64,000 nt of DNA from assembly GCA_023897205.1 (NCBI GenBank), contig JAHWDD010000003.1, positions 6,823,665 to 6,887,664 of the forward strand, read 5' to 3'. The translations under genes and the position numbers were made by a program. Source of the stretch: Exophiala sp. HKRS030 (Eukaryota; Ascomycota; Eurotiomycetes; Chaetothyriales; Herpotrichiellaceae). Positions 1-10,275 of the stretch are shown here, one piece after another; positions within the stretch are counted from its first letter, which is position 1, and every line of letters starts with the position of its first letter. Under the pieces are notes generated by a model. It had not been told where the DNA came from and made no database searches. It worked only from the letters and a program-made list of their open reading frames with translations.

Positions 1-683
1 AAACGCTCGTCCTGCCAGTGACTCCGATTTGTAGCAAAGCCTATCTTATCCATAGTCATGTCAATGATGTTCTGTGGTCTGAAAAAAGCATTTGTGGACT
101 GTTGGGATGAAAAGCTAGGATGACCGGCAGGGTTCGGTTGCCATGACGGCCAGTTAGAAGGCTTCGGGATCTCGAATACATCATCTATTGACCGTCTGGC
201 TTGATGCGATGAGGCGGTCTGAGGTGAAGGTTGAGAAAAGCTCGCAGGTTTAGGGACCTCGAAAAGATCGTCGTCTGAGAGGCGCGGCTTGGACTGGCTC
301 GAGGCGTTGTTAATGTTTCGAAATGCGTCTAGGGGGTTTGCGATAACATGCGGTTTGTGCAGTTCTGGTCTTTGAGAGGGTTTCTTTGAAGCAACGAACA
401 AATTGGAGTATTTATCTGACTGAGGCTTGTTGTTCTGTCGTGGCACTGATACGTTTGCCGCCGGTTTGACAAGAGGTTGCGTTCGTGAATACGGTTGTGG
501 AGAGGCACCCAGTGCTGAAGGTCTGCCGAATTGAGGTTGCTCTGGTGGGTTCTGCAAGGTAGGGTAGAGTGGTTGCGGACGGCCCTCTGGCCGGTCATCC
601 TTCTCTTGAGGCCTCGCAGGAGGCGCCGCATTACCCATGGATGGTGTAAGTGGGTTTCGAGCTGGCGCTTGTTCTCGCACCAT
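1..683 (-). CDS. N-terminal part of a disordered protein, cut by the left edge
   Basis: An open frame of 227 codons runs on the minus strand from an ATG at 683 to the window edge without a stop, so the C-terminal part is missing. The ATG at 683 is the first Met after an in-frame stop near 860, although the frame is open above it and a GTAAGC donor-like site lies just upstream. The visible part is rich in Pro, Gln, Ser and Asn and looks disordered. It carries two similar short blocks, DDDLFEVPKP and IDDVFEIPKP, and near the edge IIDMTMDKIGF. I do not recognise the family. The layout recalls the disordered heads of some fungal chromatin ATPases, but that is only a guess. The frame is real in its codon pattern; the function is open. 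Confidence 0.6.
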   Translation of the reverse strand, partial: MVREQAPARNPLTPSMGNAAPPARPQEKDDRPEGRPQPLYPTLQNPPEQPQFGRPSALGASPQPYSRTQPLVKPAANVSVPRQNNKPQSDKYSNLFVASKKPSQRPELHKPHVIANPLDAFRNINNASSQSKPRLSDDDLFEVPKPASFSQPSPQTASSHQARRSIDDVFEIPKPSNWPSWQPNPAGHPSFSSQQSTNAFFRPQNIIDMTMDKIGFATNRSHWQDER

Positions 684-1364
684 GTCGATCGAAAAGATAG
701 AGAAGTCGTAGGATTGAAAGGAGCTTACGTCTGCTCGAATCCAAAGACACGGTTTAGGGATCGTAGACGCAGAATAAGCCCTCAGATGCGTTCTTTCGAA
801 CGACCAGATCCTTTGAGGGGTGCCGCAAGAAATGACTGCCTGTGACCCAATTGCGCGCTACCTCCTCGGTTGTCAGGACAACCAACGCGAACACTGTATG
901 AAGAGGCACAAGGTGCCGGCAAGAAGAAGAATAACTCAGTGCGATTTCAGTACACGATCACTCAATGTTTGCGCTGGATTCTGGAAGTAATGCGCTTGAT
1001 GTGCGTTCCAGGCAAAATCCGCGGCCGTTGATGTCATCGTCAACAAGGACTTTTGAAACTATTGAATTGATACTAATGCAGCCTTGCGCTTCATTGAGCC
1101 TTGTGCGCCAGACATGCCCTCTCGACTGCGGAGTACAGGCGTGTAAAGGAAAGAAGATTGAACAAATCAAGGCCTATATCCTGGTATTAAATGTATACAA
1201 CATACATCCAGAATAAGTGAGAAAGTCGTTAGCATAGGAGATTCATCTCAGGTCATTATCTCAAAAGGTTCACTGTGCCAGTAGCGCCACACCCCACGAC
1301 CATCCCGTCAACCGAATGCAGGGTATTCGACCTTTTGAACGGCTCGACGAGCAAGATAGCAACT
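684..1364. other. Intergenic: upstream of the left-edge gene, downstream of the F-box gene
   Basis: About 680 bases. Short open frames on both strands here show no family features or splice logic. It should hold the promoter of the left-edge gene and the 3' end of the F-box gene. Nothing else seen. Confidence 0.6.
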
Positions 1365-2270
1365 TCATCCAGCTGCAGCTCGAATGACGCCTTCCCAGAA
1401 CTTTTTCAAACCGAGAACATGTGCCCGAGTCGGATGCACGCAACCACCGTTGGCCAACTCCCTCTTTTCCTCGGCCTGTCTAGCCATTTCCATTTCCCTT
1501 CCCCATCGCGCCTGTGCCCTTCTCTTCTCCAGACTTACAGTATCGATCTTTTCTGCTCTCTCGAGCGCGAGCTTTCGTGCCGCGAACCGCCTAACCAGCG
1601 TCTTGACCGTGTTTCCCTCAGCAGCCTCCAACTCATCCGCTTTGCGTTTCTGTGCCTGCAGACCTCGACCTTCAACCCAGGCTCGTAGACCATCTTTCAA
1701 ACTCTCCCGTATGACCTTTCGCCGCGTAGCCACAATCGCTGGCGAGACATTGCGCCTGGCGCATTCCTCAGGCATAATGTTCAGGGATATGAGACTGTTC
1801 ATACTGGGCCTCCGCTCGAGTTTCCTACCGAGACCGTCCATCAGCCGCCGCCGTTCGACTGCTTGCCGCGACTGAATCAGCGCCGGGGACACGAGGGAGG
1901 AGTATGTGGTGCACGTAGACGGCAGGATGGACCGATCCACCAAATCACGCGGACTTGGTCTGTGTTCAAGGTTGTGACTGAGTCGTATGCGAACCAGACT
2001 CTTGCTGATTTGTCTCGACAGGACATTTGTCTTGCTCAGCCATATCCAAGAATTAGGTGGGCTTATGGACGACTTGAGCGGTCTCCTTGCCAGAGCAACA
2101 GACAGAGTGTAAGAGGCATGATGTATACGTTCGAGATGCAAAAGAGGGTCGCAAGCAACGTCGCGGAGGACATGGCAAGTCCGGCTGAGCTGCAGCAGAT
2201 CTGGCACGTCGAGGAAAGACAAGATGCACAGGAGCACCTCGGGAGGTAGGTGATTCAGCGATAGCGACAT
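1365..2270 (-). CDS. F-box protein
   Basis: A single-exon gene of 301 aa with ATG at 2270 and TGA at 1365. Residues about 5-50 form an F-box: it starts LNHLPPEVLLCILSFLDVPD and continues with LQLSRTCHVLRDVACDPLLW-like spacing. F-box domains bind Skp1 and bring substrates to SCF ubiquitin ligases. The rest has no WD40 or LRR repeats. It is rich in Arg, Lys and Glu and probably helical, with a likely coiled segment near residues 215-270 (RRFAARKLALERAEKI and following). The substrate cannot be inferred. A TACGGAGTA motif lies about 70 bases upstream of the ATG. Confidence is high for the gene and the F-box, low for any pathway. Confidence 0.85.
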   Translation of the reverse strand: MSLSLNHLPPEVLLCILSFLDVPDLLQLSRTCHVLRDVACDPLLHLERIHHASYTLSVALARRPLKSSISPPNSWIWLSKTNVLSRQISKSLVRIRLSHNLEHRPSPRDLVDRSILPSTCTTYSSLVSPALIQSRQAVERRRLMDGLGRKLERRPSMNSLISLNIMPEECARRNVSPAIVATRRKVIRESLKDGLRAWVEGRGLQAQKRKADELEAAEGNTVKTLVRRFAARKLALERAEKIDTVSLEKRRAQARWGREMEMARQAEEKRELANGGCVHPTRAHVLGLKKFWEGVIRAAAG

Positions 2271-2830
2271 GGTTGATCACGCCGGGAGCTTGTTGAGCCG
2301 TGATACTCGCAGCAGGGTGAGATCGAAGCTGTTGGTAAGTACGGAGTAGCGTCGACTGCTTACATTGAGCAATATGACACTGTGAGACAGTCAGTGTTTG
2401 GGTTGTAAGGAATAGAACACTGCCTGTTTGGAAGACGGGTGTGGTAGGGGCACAGTACGGAGGTGTTAGGGGTGTGTCACAGGCAGAATCGGGAAAGGGA
2501 AGAGGGTCGCGTGGCTGGGGCTCATGAGACGATTCAATGTAATGACGCACTTCCACCCCAATCTAACACCGAGCACAATCCTGGATCACGAATAATGACA
2601 GCCTTGAAGGCACACAGCCTGATACAGCGACGACTTCATTGATGAGATGGGATGACTTGTTTGGACGACAATAAAAATGAGCTGGACTCAAACCATACAG
2701 AAGAACTAGATGCCTGTTTCCGTTCGGATTCCCATCCCGTCAATTGACCCATTTCGTTACACCAGGCGCCCATGTATATAACCAAACATCGAGATAACGC
2801 CCTGTGCTGCATTTCTGCTCGTAGTCATCA
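2271..2830. other. Intergenic: F-box promoter and UBC8 3' region
   Basis: About 560 bases holding the upstream region of the F-box gene and the 3' end of UBC8. It contains TACGGAGTA at 2340 and a related TACGGAGGTG at 2455. The 167-codon minus-strand frame across 2053-2556 overlaps the F-box gene in another frame and looks accidental. Confidence 0.6.
2340..2348 (+). repeat. Dispersed 9-mer TACGGAGTA, copy 1
   Basis: Exact match, 70 bases upstream of the F-box ATG. One of seven intergenic copies in the window. Confidence 0.6.
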
Positions 2831-3598
2831 TCATACATCCTCCATGGTTCCAGCTGGTTCATCCTCGCCGTCGCTATCAAAGTCCTCAACCTCACTCAAT
2901 TCCCCATCTGTCTCGTTCTCGTCCTCATCAGCATCCGCGTGGATATTCGTTGCATACTGCGTAATATACTCTGTCCTTGATGTTAGTACCTTGGTCCGTC
3001 ATCTTCACTACATCCTTGACCCACCTTTGACCCTCGCATCGTAGCTCCGCGGCTCTCTCATCAGCAATGCTGCCGCTTCTCCGTTCAACGGGTCTGTCGG
3101 ATTGGGGTATCTGAGGAGTTGGGGTAGGAAAACTTCGAAGATGTTGATCATGTCGAACATAGGTGACCAGGTCTGGTTGATGACATCTAGACATACCGAC
3201 CCTGACCTGTATGCTCAGTCAGTGCCGGCGCTTCTTGAATCTCTTTTCCAGTCCAACTACCCACCCCTCGTCAATGTTTGGATGGAAGATCTTGTTGACG
3301 AAGCCAATGGAAGGCGATTTGTATGGATACTGATCGGGTAATTCGACGTGAACTTTCCATTTCCCTTCTGCAAAAGGTGCTACAAAAGCACAAGTCGTCC
3401 AGTCAGTCTTCGTTCGTCTTATGGTATCGATCAGTGCCATCATTGGGCATATGAAATAGTGGTCATGCTCTTACTCTCTGATGGTCCTTTGAATATGACA
3501 TAGAACTCTTGCATGTTGTCATTCACCAGTGTCACCTCGTAGTCGCTCATCATGAGCTTCATCACATCTGTCTCTATCCTCCGCTTGGGACTACTCAT
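2831..3598 (-). CDS. UBC8: Ubiquitin-conjugating enzyme E2, UBC8/UBE2H type
   Basis: Four coding exons: 3475..3598, 3265..3379, 3025..3206 and 2831..2970, giving 186 aa. The protein opens [20 protein letters not shown], then [41 protein letters not shown], and the active-site block [13 protein letters not shown] with the catalytic Cys. It ends in an acidic tail ([16 protein letters not shown]). All of this fits Ubc8/UBE2H, the E2 of the GID/CTLH ligase that degrades gluconeogenic enzymes in yeast. The introns restore exactly the conserved residues: DEG|SGSV uses a GTGGGT donor, and VKE|YITQY another. An in-frame ATG at 3631 would add 11 residues not typical of the family, so 3598 is preferred. 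Identification is very secure. Confidence 0.95.
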
Positions 3599-4786
3599 GG
3601 TGGTGCAGGGGGCGGCTGTGCGCGGTGTCAAGTGGTGAGCAGTCCTTTAAGAAATGCTCGACTTGGAAGTCTACAGTGCCTGTGAAATGTCAAGACTCAG
3701 AGCGCGGCTTTGTCGCCGTTACGAGGGGATCGGATAGACAGTCGGTGGTGGCAAACAAATGGCGATGCCGGAACTGACTAGGACTGGCAGAAAGCGGAGG
3801 AGGCTCGGATACGCGGATTGAATGCGGACTTGCACTTGACGATATAGGGTGTAGGGATCGCGAGAGAGATCAAGCCACTGGAGGTAGATAGGTCGAGGGC
3901 TTTAGGGTGTCGGAGGCTTGAGGCAGAACAGTTGATTAGGAGATACGGCGAAGAGTGAAAGTTGTAGGATGGCTCAAAGGACGATTGATATGCAGTGATG
4001 CAGTTCGGTGAGCGGATTGGAGCCAACGACGTGGGGAGGCTCATGCCCTCTTATGGCTGTCCCTGACCATCCCGACCCCGGGCGATCGAGCCGCCTATCA
4101 CGGTGCTATTCACTTACGGTACCTGCACAGCGGTACTTCACTCACACGGAGCAGGTCAGCTGGTTTCCAGCGCATGGGCCGCGACTTCAGGGCTGCTCAC
4201 TGTCACTTACGAGGCTTTGACTTGGAAACCCAATGGTGGGGGACAACGTGTGAAGGGAACCATCCTTTGATGGTCACATTCGTCGGACTGATGACGAGCA
4301 TCCAGTCACTCTGACCTGAACGTGCTTATCCATGGCTAACATGTATCTCATTCATGAGGCTGCCTCGTGCCTCATTGGACCAGAACAGAAGTGTCTGGCT
4401 GCGACAACATCCGGACTCGTGCGAGTGCAAGTATGAACAGTTCGGGCGTAGAACGAGGCCTGGCATCCGTACTCCGTAGCCCTCGGCAATAAAATGAAGC
4501 TCCCAATGACGCCTAAATGGCCCTATGATTGGAATGGGTTTAGCTTTGGATTCCTCCAATCGTGCTGTCGCCGAGGCTCACGGTTACGGGCCACAATAAC
4601 CTCAAGGGATCGTTTCTCAGAAATACGTTATAGAATACAGCACGACAACAATAAAAACAACGACTTTCCTCAGGCCGCCGCGATAATTTCTTCTACGCTA
4701 TGAGTCAGAGTCAAGAGTCTGTCTTTGATCTCTCTCTACAATTTCATCCATCCAGTTCGAAACCCGGCTGAAACAGACAGACAAAC
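3599..4786. promoter_or_regulatory. Divergent intergenic region between UBC8 and panB
   Basis: About 1.2 kb between two genes transcribed away from each other, so both promoters lie here. It contains TACTCCGTA at 4470. An 88-codon minus-strand frame at 3778..4044 has no recognisable features and is left out. No other element is identified. Confidence 0.6.
4470..4478 (-). repeat. Dispersed 9-mer TACGGAGTA, copy 2
   Basis: Exact match (reads TACTCCGTA on the plus strand), about 310 bases upstream of panB. Confidence 0.6.
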
Positions 4787-5800
4787 ATGGCTTCGGTAAC
4801 CTGCGCACGCAGGTCTTACCAGACCTTCTTCACACGGCCTCGTTACAGAACAGTGACCTCGCAAGCAGCCTGCACACGGCAACAGACTAGATGGAGCTCA
4901 CATGCCCCTTCCTCTCCCGCTCTACTCGCCAGAGGACAGAAGCCGGTCACCATTCAGACTCTACAGAAAATGTACGCCGACAAGTCTCCAATCACGATGC
5001 TCACCGCCCATAATTTCCCCTCGGCCCTCATGGCACAAGAAGCCGGCATGGACATGGTGCTGGTGGGTGACTCCCTGGCCATGGTGTCCCTCGGCATGCC
5101 AGACACGTCCGAAATCACACTCGACGAAATGATCATGTCTGCCCGAGCCGTCAGCCGAGCCGTCAACCGATCCTTCACCGTCGGTGATCTTCCCATGGGC
5201 TCCTACGAAATCAGCCCCGAGCAAGCCCTCGCCAGCGCCATTCGCATGGTCAAAGAAGGTCGAATGCAGAGTGTCAAGTTGGAAGGCGGTGCCGAGATGG
5301 CCCCTCAGATCAAAAAGATAACCACGGCTGGAATTTCCGTGTGTGCACATATCGGTTTGACACCGCAACGACAGCACGCCCTAGGCGGGTTCCGAGTTCA
5401 AGGGAACACCCCAGGCAAAGCCATGGCTTTGTATGAAGACGCAAAAGCCGTTCAAGATGCTGGTGCGTTCATGCTGGTGCTTGAATGTGTACCCCCCGAT
5501 GTTGCAGAGGAAGTAACCAATGCCTTGGTCATTCCGACCATCGGTATCGGTGCTGGAAACAAGACGAGCGGCCAAGTCCTGGTCCAGATCGATATGTTGG
5601 GTGTTCGACCTCCTGACTCGTTCATGCCGAAATTCGTGAAGAGGTACGGTTCCGTATGGGACGCTGGTGTGGCCGCGATCCGGCAATATAAAGACGAGGT
5701 CACCGATCGAAGCTATCCTACCGCACCGTATGTGTACAAGAGCGACGCCAAAGTGACTGAGGCCTTCAAAGCGGCATTGAAGGGAAACGAGTCCTGTTGA
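4787..5800 (+). CDS. panB: 3-methyl-2-oxobutanoate hydroxymethyltransferase, mitochondrial
   Basis: A single-exon gene of 337 aa. The enzyme makes ketopantoate from alpha-ketoisovalerate and methylene-tetrahydrofolate, the first committed step to pantothenate and coenzyme A. Residues 1-40 are rich in Arg, Ser and Thr with almost no acidic residues, as in a mitochondrial presequence. The core shows the family's key positions: VGDSLAMV with Asp95 and VGDLPMGSY with Asp134 (metal ligands), VKLEGG with Lys164 and Glu166, and LECVP with Glu233. The spacings Asp95-Asp134 and Glu166-Glu233 match those of E. coli PanB (45-84, 114-181). It is convergent with ATG12, with only 167 bases between the coding ends. 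Identification is secure; the location is inferred from the N-terminus. Confidence 0.96.
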   Translation: MASVTCARRSYQTFFTRPRYRTVTSQAACTRQQTRWSSHAPSSPALLARGQKPVTIQTLQKMYADKSPITMLTAHNFPSALMAQEAGMDMVLVGDSLAMVSLGMPDTSEITLDEMIMSARAVSRAVNRSFTVGDLPMGSYEISPEQALASAIRMVKEGRMQSVKLEGGAEMAPQIKKITTAGISVCAHIGLTPQRQHALGGFRVQGNTPGKAMALYEDAKAVQDAGAFMLVLECVPPDVAEEVTNALVIPTIGIGAGNKTSGQVLVQIDMLGVRPPDSFMPKFVKRYGSVWDAGVAAIRQYKDEVTDRSYPTAPYVYKSDAKVTEAFKAALKGNESC

Positions 5801-5967
5801 GATTTTGTTGTTCTTGATGGCAATGTTAATCGCCTATAGGAGAGAGTGCGTGACCTTAGGGGGAGTTTCTGGCGATGAAGAAAAGATTCCCGTGGATTTT
5901 CATAGCGTACGACTTAATTTATTGTTCGTTGCGTTTGACGTACCGTACTCTCAGAATTTCTGACTCG

Positions 5968-6891
5968 TCATCCAAAAGCGGGCGTGGTAGAATAGCTAAC
6001 AATCAACTGATCGTCTGTTTTGAAACACTAAAAGGTCAAGTCAGCACAGGTTTTCTTTCTTTTCTCTTTGAGCTTTCCTCTCGTTCTGGTAAAGGGGAAG
6101 AAAATGGAATAAGAACGAACCCGAAACAAGTTCCCTACACTCTCGTCCAAACCCGGAGCGAAGACGCTGTTGACGTACAGGAACAATCCATCTCCAGGTT
6201 TCGCGCCGATCTTTTTCCTCAAAAAGTTCAAGACGACACTGAATTTTGAGGATGCGCTGATTTTGAACACTCGTTGTTTCAATATCGGTGCCGAACCCAA
6301 CGGTTGAAATCGAATTGATACTAATTGTAAGAAAAGAGAGTCAGCCAGAAAGAACTCAACAAGAGTACTTACACAGAAGTACACCTGAGTAGATAGAGTG
6401 TACACATGAAGTTGATCAAGATATGTGACCTGGGATTAAAGGGGGAAAAGAAAAGGTAGACCCGACATACTCTTTTTGTCATCCAATTCCTCAACCTCCT
6501 TCAAAGCCTCACTGGCATCTTTTGGTAGATTTGTCAATATCACACTGGCAGTCATACTCATTGGTAAATCTCCCTTTTCTTCGTCTTCGTCGTCTTCGTC
6601 GTCGTCGTCGTCATCATCACCGTCATCACCGTCATTGTCAGCTCCTTCATCGTCATCGTCATCACCATCTTGTTGCCTCTTTGCTCTTTTTGTTGTTGCT
6701 GCTGATACTCTGCCTCGGACACCAACGCCAACACCAACACCAACGCCGTCCCCCTCAGGGACATTAGCCTGCTCGACGCGGTTTGCCCTCTCCAGGTCCA
6801 TGTTGACATCACCTTGTAGTTCTTGTCGAGCTTGTTTGTCCTGAGAGGCTGTCGTGCGGGATGACCGTCTAGGCAGTGATGGTGATTCCAT
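5968..6891 (-). CDS. ATG12: Autophagy ubiquitin-like protein ATG12
   Basis: Three coding exons: 6471..6891, 6121..6320 and 5968..6027, giving 226 aa. ATG12 is joined through its C-terminal Gly to ATG5, and the conjugate drives lipidation of ATG8 in autophagosome formation. The ubiquitin-like domain (about residues 120-226) reads [64 protein letters not shown], then [15 protein letters not shown], ending TPAFG with the exposed Gly. Both introns fall where the family sequence is restored (KK|ISIRFQ at phase 1, FR|CFKT at phase 0). The N-terminal 115 residues are low complexity: GVGVGVGV and long Asp/Glu runs. An in-frame ATG at 6912 would add seven residues. Identification is secure. Confidence 0.95.
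6580..6752. repeat. Trinucleotide and hexanucleotide repeats in ATG12
   Basis: A TCG/TCA trinucleotide run (about 6580-6665) encodes the Asp/Glu tract of ATG12. A CCAACA/CCAACG hexamer run (about 6721-6745) encodes the Gly-Val repeat. Both are prone to length change between strains. Confidence 0.75.
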
Positions 6892-7374
6892 CTTGTCTAG
6901 ACACCTTGTCAAAGGCTTGTGGACTTACAACCTGAAACACAAGAAACCCCACAGACGAACATAGAAGCAAAAGTCAAGTTTTATTTCTATGAACCAACAA
7001 GGCACATCGATAATGAATACGAAGTGCGCCGTACAGTGGCAGCTGCTTGATGTCTGACTTGTCTTAAAGCGGCATGAATAACTCCATCCAGGCATTATTC
7101 ACTGTGAACTTCGTATGCACATCCATTCATTCTGTGAAGCTTAGTTTCTAAAACTTCTCTCAATGATACCAAATATTCATCATCAGCATTTGGATATAAT
7201 TGCCATTGATTTTTTCATCGTACAGTACATCATCACCGCCAGGAAACGTGTGAATGAGCCCCCTACCGCTCAACAATGTATCACCTAAATGAAAACCAAC
7301 CTCTTCGCGCTAGCTAAAGCTTTCAATACCTCTCACCAACTTTGGAGTCATCTCACTCGACTGTCGAGCTCGAC
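6892..7374. other. Intergenic: ATG12 promoter and 3' end of the 738-aa gene
   Basis: About 480 bases, AT-rich relative to its neighbours. It should hold the ATG12 upstream region and the 3' UTR of the next minus-strand gene. Nothing else seen. Confidence 0.6.
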
Positions 7375-9591
7375 TTACTCGCCTCTAATGAGATCGGCTA
7401 CCTCTAGGAGACTCGGCAATCTCTTCTTCTGCTTAATACTTTCCAACCACTCAAGCATGACAGCCTTCTCGTGGTCGTCATCACCCTCACGATATCCGAG
7501 TTCGACAAGATGCTGATAGTCCTGTCTCTCTCTCTGCAATCCTCGATATGCAAGCACGGCGCTCTTTCTTCTCTTTGCATTCGGTGAAGAGCCATGGTCG
7601 CTGGATCTCTTACGGATTGCAGACGGATTTGGGTCAGCACCGTTGTTGTTGCACCGCCATTTTCGCAGGGCAGTCCTAGCCTTTGCCGCTTCAATTCGTT
7701 CCTCCAGCCCAGTAAGTGTGCCTTCTATCGTTTCAGAGTAAATATACTCGATTGCATTGTGAAGGGACCGTGGTAACCAATCGTTTGAAGTCGCATGGCT
7801 CAGCAATTTGCAGAAAAAATCGTCCGCTTCTCCTTCTCGCTCCACCTCTGCCACTATTCGGAGGAGATAGTGGTCGATTGCAGTTCCAATTTTCTCGATG
7901 CGTTGACTCACTCGCAAGAGGGCTGGTTTCGGGAATTCACCTTGGACCTCGTGCGCAATTGCTGCCGACGGCATACCATGCAATGCGAGAAAGAGTACCT
8001 TCTTGACGATATTGGAACTCAGGACTCGCCGAAAATTAGCGGGCAGGACTTGGACCTTTGCGAAAATACCCAAGACATTGACTATCTTCGGACCTGGTTG
8101 GAACTCTTCTGAGAATAAACCTGGAAACTCTGTCACATCTGTTTCAGCTGGAGAAGCACCCACGAACTGCTCGCTGCCCACAGAGGGTCGATCGAGCCGT
8201 TTGGGAAGTTCCACAGCATGATTCTGGGTGTGACTGGCTCTATAAATTTCTAAGAGATCTCTCTGGATATGTTGACAAGAGATACCTCGAGTATCGGTTT
8301 CGACTGCACGATTCTCATCATGATGGACAATATCCAATTCTGGAGTTTGAGTAGTAGGACCACCAATGCCGCGGACAAAGGTCTGATTATTGGACAAAAT
8401 TATGTCAACATGACCTGGGCACCCAGTCTGATAATCACTTTGATGACCTCCCAAATTTGCAGCGTTATACTCCAATGCTTCAAAGAATCCTTCAGGGCGG
8501 CCCATGCCTCTGCATTGAGTGGTGGATTCTGCAGCAGACTGGAGTGCTCGATAGGGAATGAGAGGGTAGCCTTGCTTAGCCTGAATCCCGGAGTAGTACA
8601 CGCGGAGACTACTGTGGTACTTGGCGACAATATTGGACTGCGAAGCTGTCGACTCGGGTTTGGTCGATTTGATTTGATCCTCGATTTGAGCATCAATTCC
8701 ATCTAGTCGAGACTGCTGCTCATCCAGGAATGCCGGATCTCTTCTTGTTGCAATTGTCGAGAACTTCATGCTGAGACCAAAGGGCAGCCTACTTTTCCAT
8801 GCAACCTCAGCCGCCTTGCTGAAAGCATACTGGTTCAAAAACTCAATTCCCGGATATTGTTGCATCCAAGCCAGTACCACAACAATATTTGCATAAATTT
8901 GAGCATCGTCGAAAGCCATCGGGTGTCGTTTCCGGTACTTGACTTTCATGTTTTCTGCGAAGCTGAAGATCGAGCGTTTTACTTCTTCACTGCGAAACCG
9001 GTCAGGTTGCCTAGTTGTGTCGATTGTTTGGACTGGCTGGGCTGCGGCATGGTCGTGACTTGGGTGCGAGCTCAGAAATCCAGGTCGGAGTCCAGTGTTC
9101 ATGCTTTGAGCAGCATTCGTCATGACATCCATCATTCCAGAACGATCGGACAATTGAAGCTGATCATTGTTTCTTTCAAGCCGTCCTGATGCTGTTTGGA
9201 TTCCATAAAGATGATATGTTGAAGGATTTGAGTCATGACGTGGTTCCAGTGATCGGTTCTGAACCGGATGACCTTGCTGTGATTGAGATGGAGGTAGGTT
9301 TTCCTGGTTTCGTTTTTCCGCTTTACGTTGTCGATCCTGATGACTGAGCATCTGTGACTGGGGGCGATGTCCGGAAAGATGATTTGCTGGGAGAAGGTGA
9401 AGAGTCTGCTGAGCCAGACCCGCTCTGGCTTCGCAGCCGTTGTTGTTGGAATGTATGCGCATGTCTGGACCAGCCCGAGATGTATCTGTAGGGAACTCCT
9501 CGACTTTGATGACTGGTTCCGGACGGTCATTGACTTCGCGATTCTCTCCACCATCATCCCGGGTGGCAGGAGGACCAGAAGGAAAGGCCAT
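7375..9591 (-). CDS. Hypothetical 738-aa protein, probably nuclear
   Basis: A long single-exon frame with ATG at 9591, in a coding-like codon pattern. I do not recognise the family. Residues about 1-190 are polar and disordered, rich in Gln, Ser and Asn. A compact region near 205-300 is ordered and aromatic (VVVLAWMQQYPGIEFLNQ), and a second helical region near 500-620 contains FAKVQVLPANFRRVLSS and LLRIVAEVEREGEADDFFC. A basic stretch near 660-680 (IRKRSSDH..., NAKRRKS) resembles a bipartite nuclear signal. The C-terminus is helical and charged. No zinc finger, kinase or helicase motif is visible. A nuclear role is an inference from the basic motif only. Confidence 0.75.
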   Translation of the reverse strand: MAFPSGPPATRDDGGENREVNDRPEPVIKVEEFPTDTSRAGPDMRIHSNNNGCEARAGLAQQTLHLLPANHLSGHRPQSQMLSHQDRQRKAEKRNQENLPPSQSQQGHPVQNRSLEPRHDSNPSTYHLYGIQTASGRLERNNDQLQLSDRSGMMDVMTNAAQSMNTGLRPGFLSSHPSHDHAAAQPVQTIDTTRQPDRFRSEEVKRSIFSFAENMKVKYRKRHPMAFDDAQIYANIVVVLAWMQQYPGIEFLNQYAFSKAAEVAWKSRLPFGLSMKFSTIATRRDPAFLDEQQSRLDGIDAQIEDQIKSTKPESTASQSNIVAKYHSSLRVYYSGIQAKQGYPLIPYRALQSAAESTTQCRGMGRPEGFFEALEYNAANLGGHQSDYQTGCPGHVDIILSNNQTFVRGIGGPTTQTPELDIVHHDENRAVETDTRGISCQHIQRDLLEIYRASHTQNHAVELPKRLDRPSVGSEQFVGASPAETDVTEFPGLFSEEFQPGPKIVNVLGIFAKVQVLPANFRRVLSSNIVKKVLFLALHGMPSAAIAHEVQGEFPKPALLRVSQRIEKIGTAIDHYLLRIVAEVEREGEADDFFCKLLSHATSNDWLPRSLHNAIEYIYSETIEGTLTGLEERIEAAKARTALRKWRCNNNGADPNPSAIRKRSSDHGSSPNAKRRKSAVLAYRGLQRERQDYQHLVELGYREGDDDHEKAVMLEWLESIKQKKRLPSLLEVADLIRGE

Positions 9592-10275
9592 TCTTGGCGG
9601 TGACGAGCCCTTGGATCAAAGTGGTGATTTGTGACTTCCTATCACTGGAGCTACTGTTATCACACTCTTCTTCTTGAGTAAGTCTTGTTGTTGCGATGAC
9701 CTGGCGAGACATGAAAAAGGTGTCGAAGGGGGGGTTATATACCCGCGCATGGTGTTGTTGTTTATCTTCTGCAGTGAATGAGGACCGCGAATGTGACGTG
9801 ACTTCGGCGCTTCACCACGTAGGGTAGTGAAGTGTCCTGCTTGCTGACGTGTCCGGGCGGTGACTATCTGCTGAATCAAGAGATGGCACCTGGGAGAAGG
9901 GGTATGTGTCGATGTGAGAGAAGCAAAGCATCGTGGTGAACAAGGGAGTATCTTGACTGGGAGATCGATGCTCTTTTATGAGTTGAGATGGCTGCTACGA
10001 GATCATCCTCCAGGAAGGTATATACACGCTCATTGAAGCAGGAGCGAATCACGATTACCTACGCGTCTTATATCCAATTCACGGGCAGCGACGTGTCTCA
10101 GAAGGCAATGCAGAAGGTGATATGAAACGGGGCTACAGCGCTTCAATGTATGTTCATTCGTGTATCGCATATGATCCAATCCTTCATTTCGCACTGGCTC
10201 ACACCTCGCTTAGTGCTGTTCATTACCCATTGATCCGAAAACTCCAGCAAAGATGCATCGTACTCTCACATAATC
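9592..10275. other. Intergenic: upstream of the 738-aa gene, downstream of the GH5 gene
   Basis: About 680 bases. An 87-codon minus frame at 9616..9879 lies in the expected promoter and shows no family features. Nothing else supported. Confidence 0.55.
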
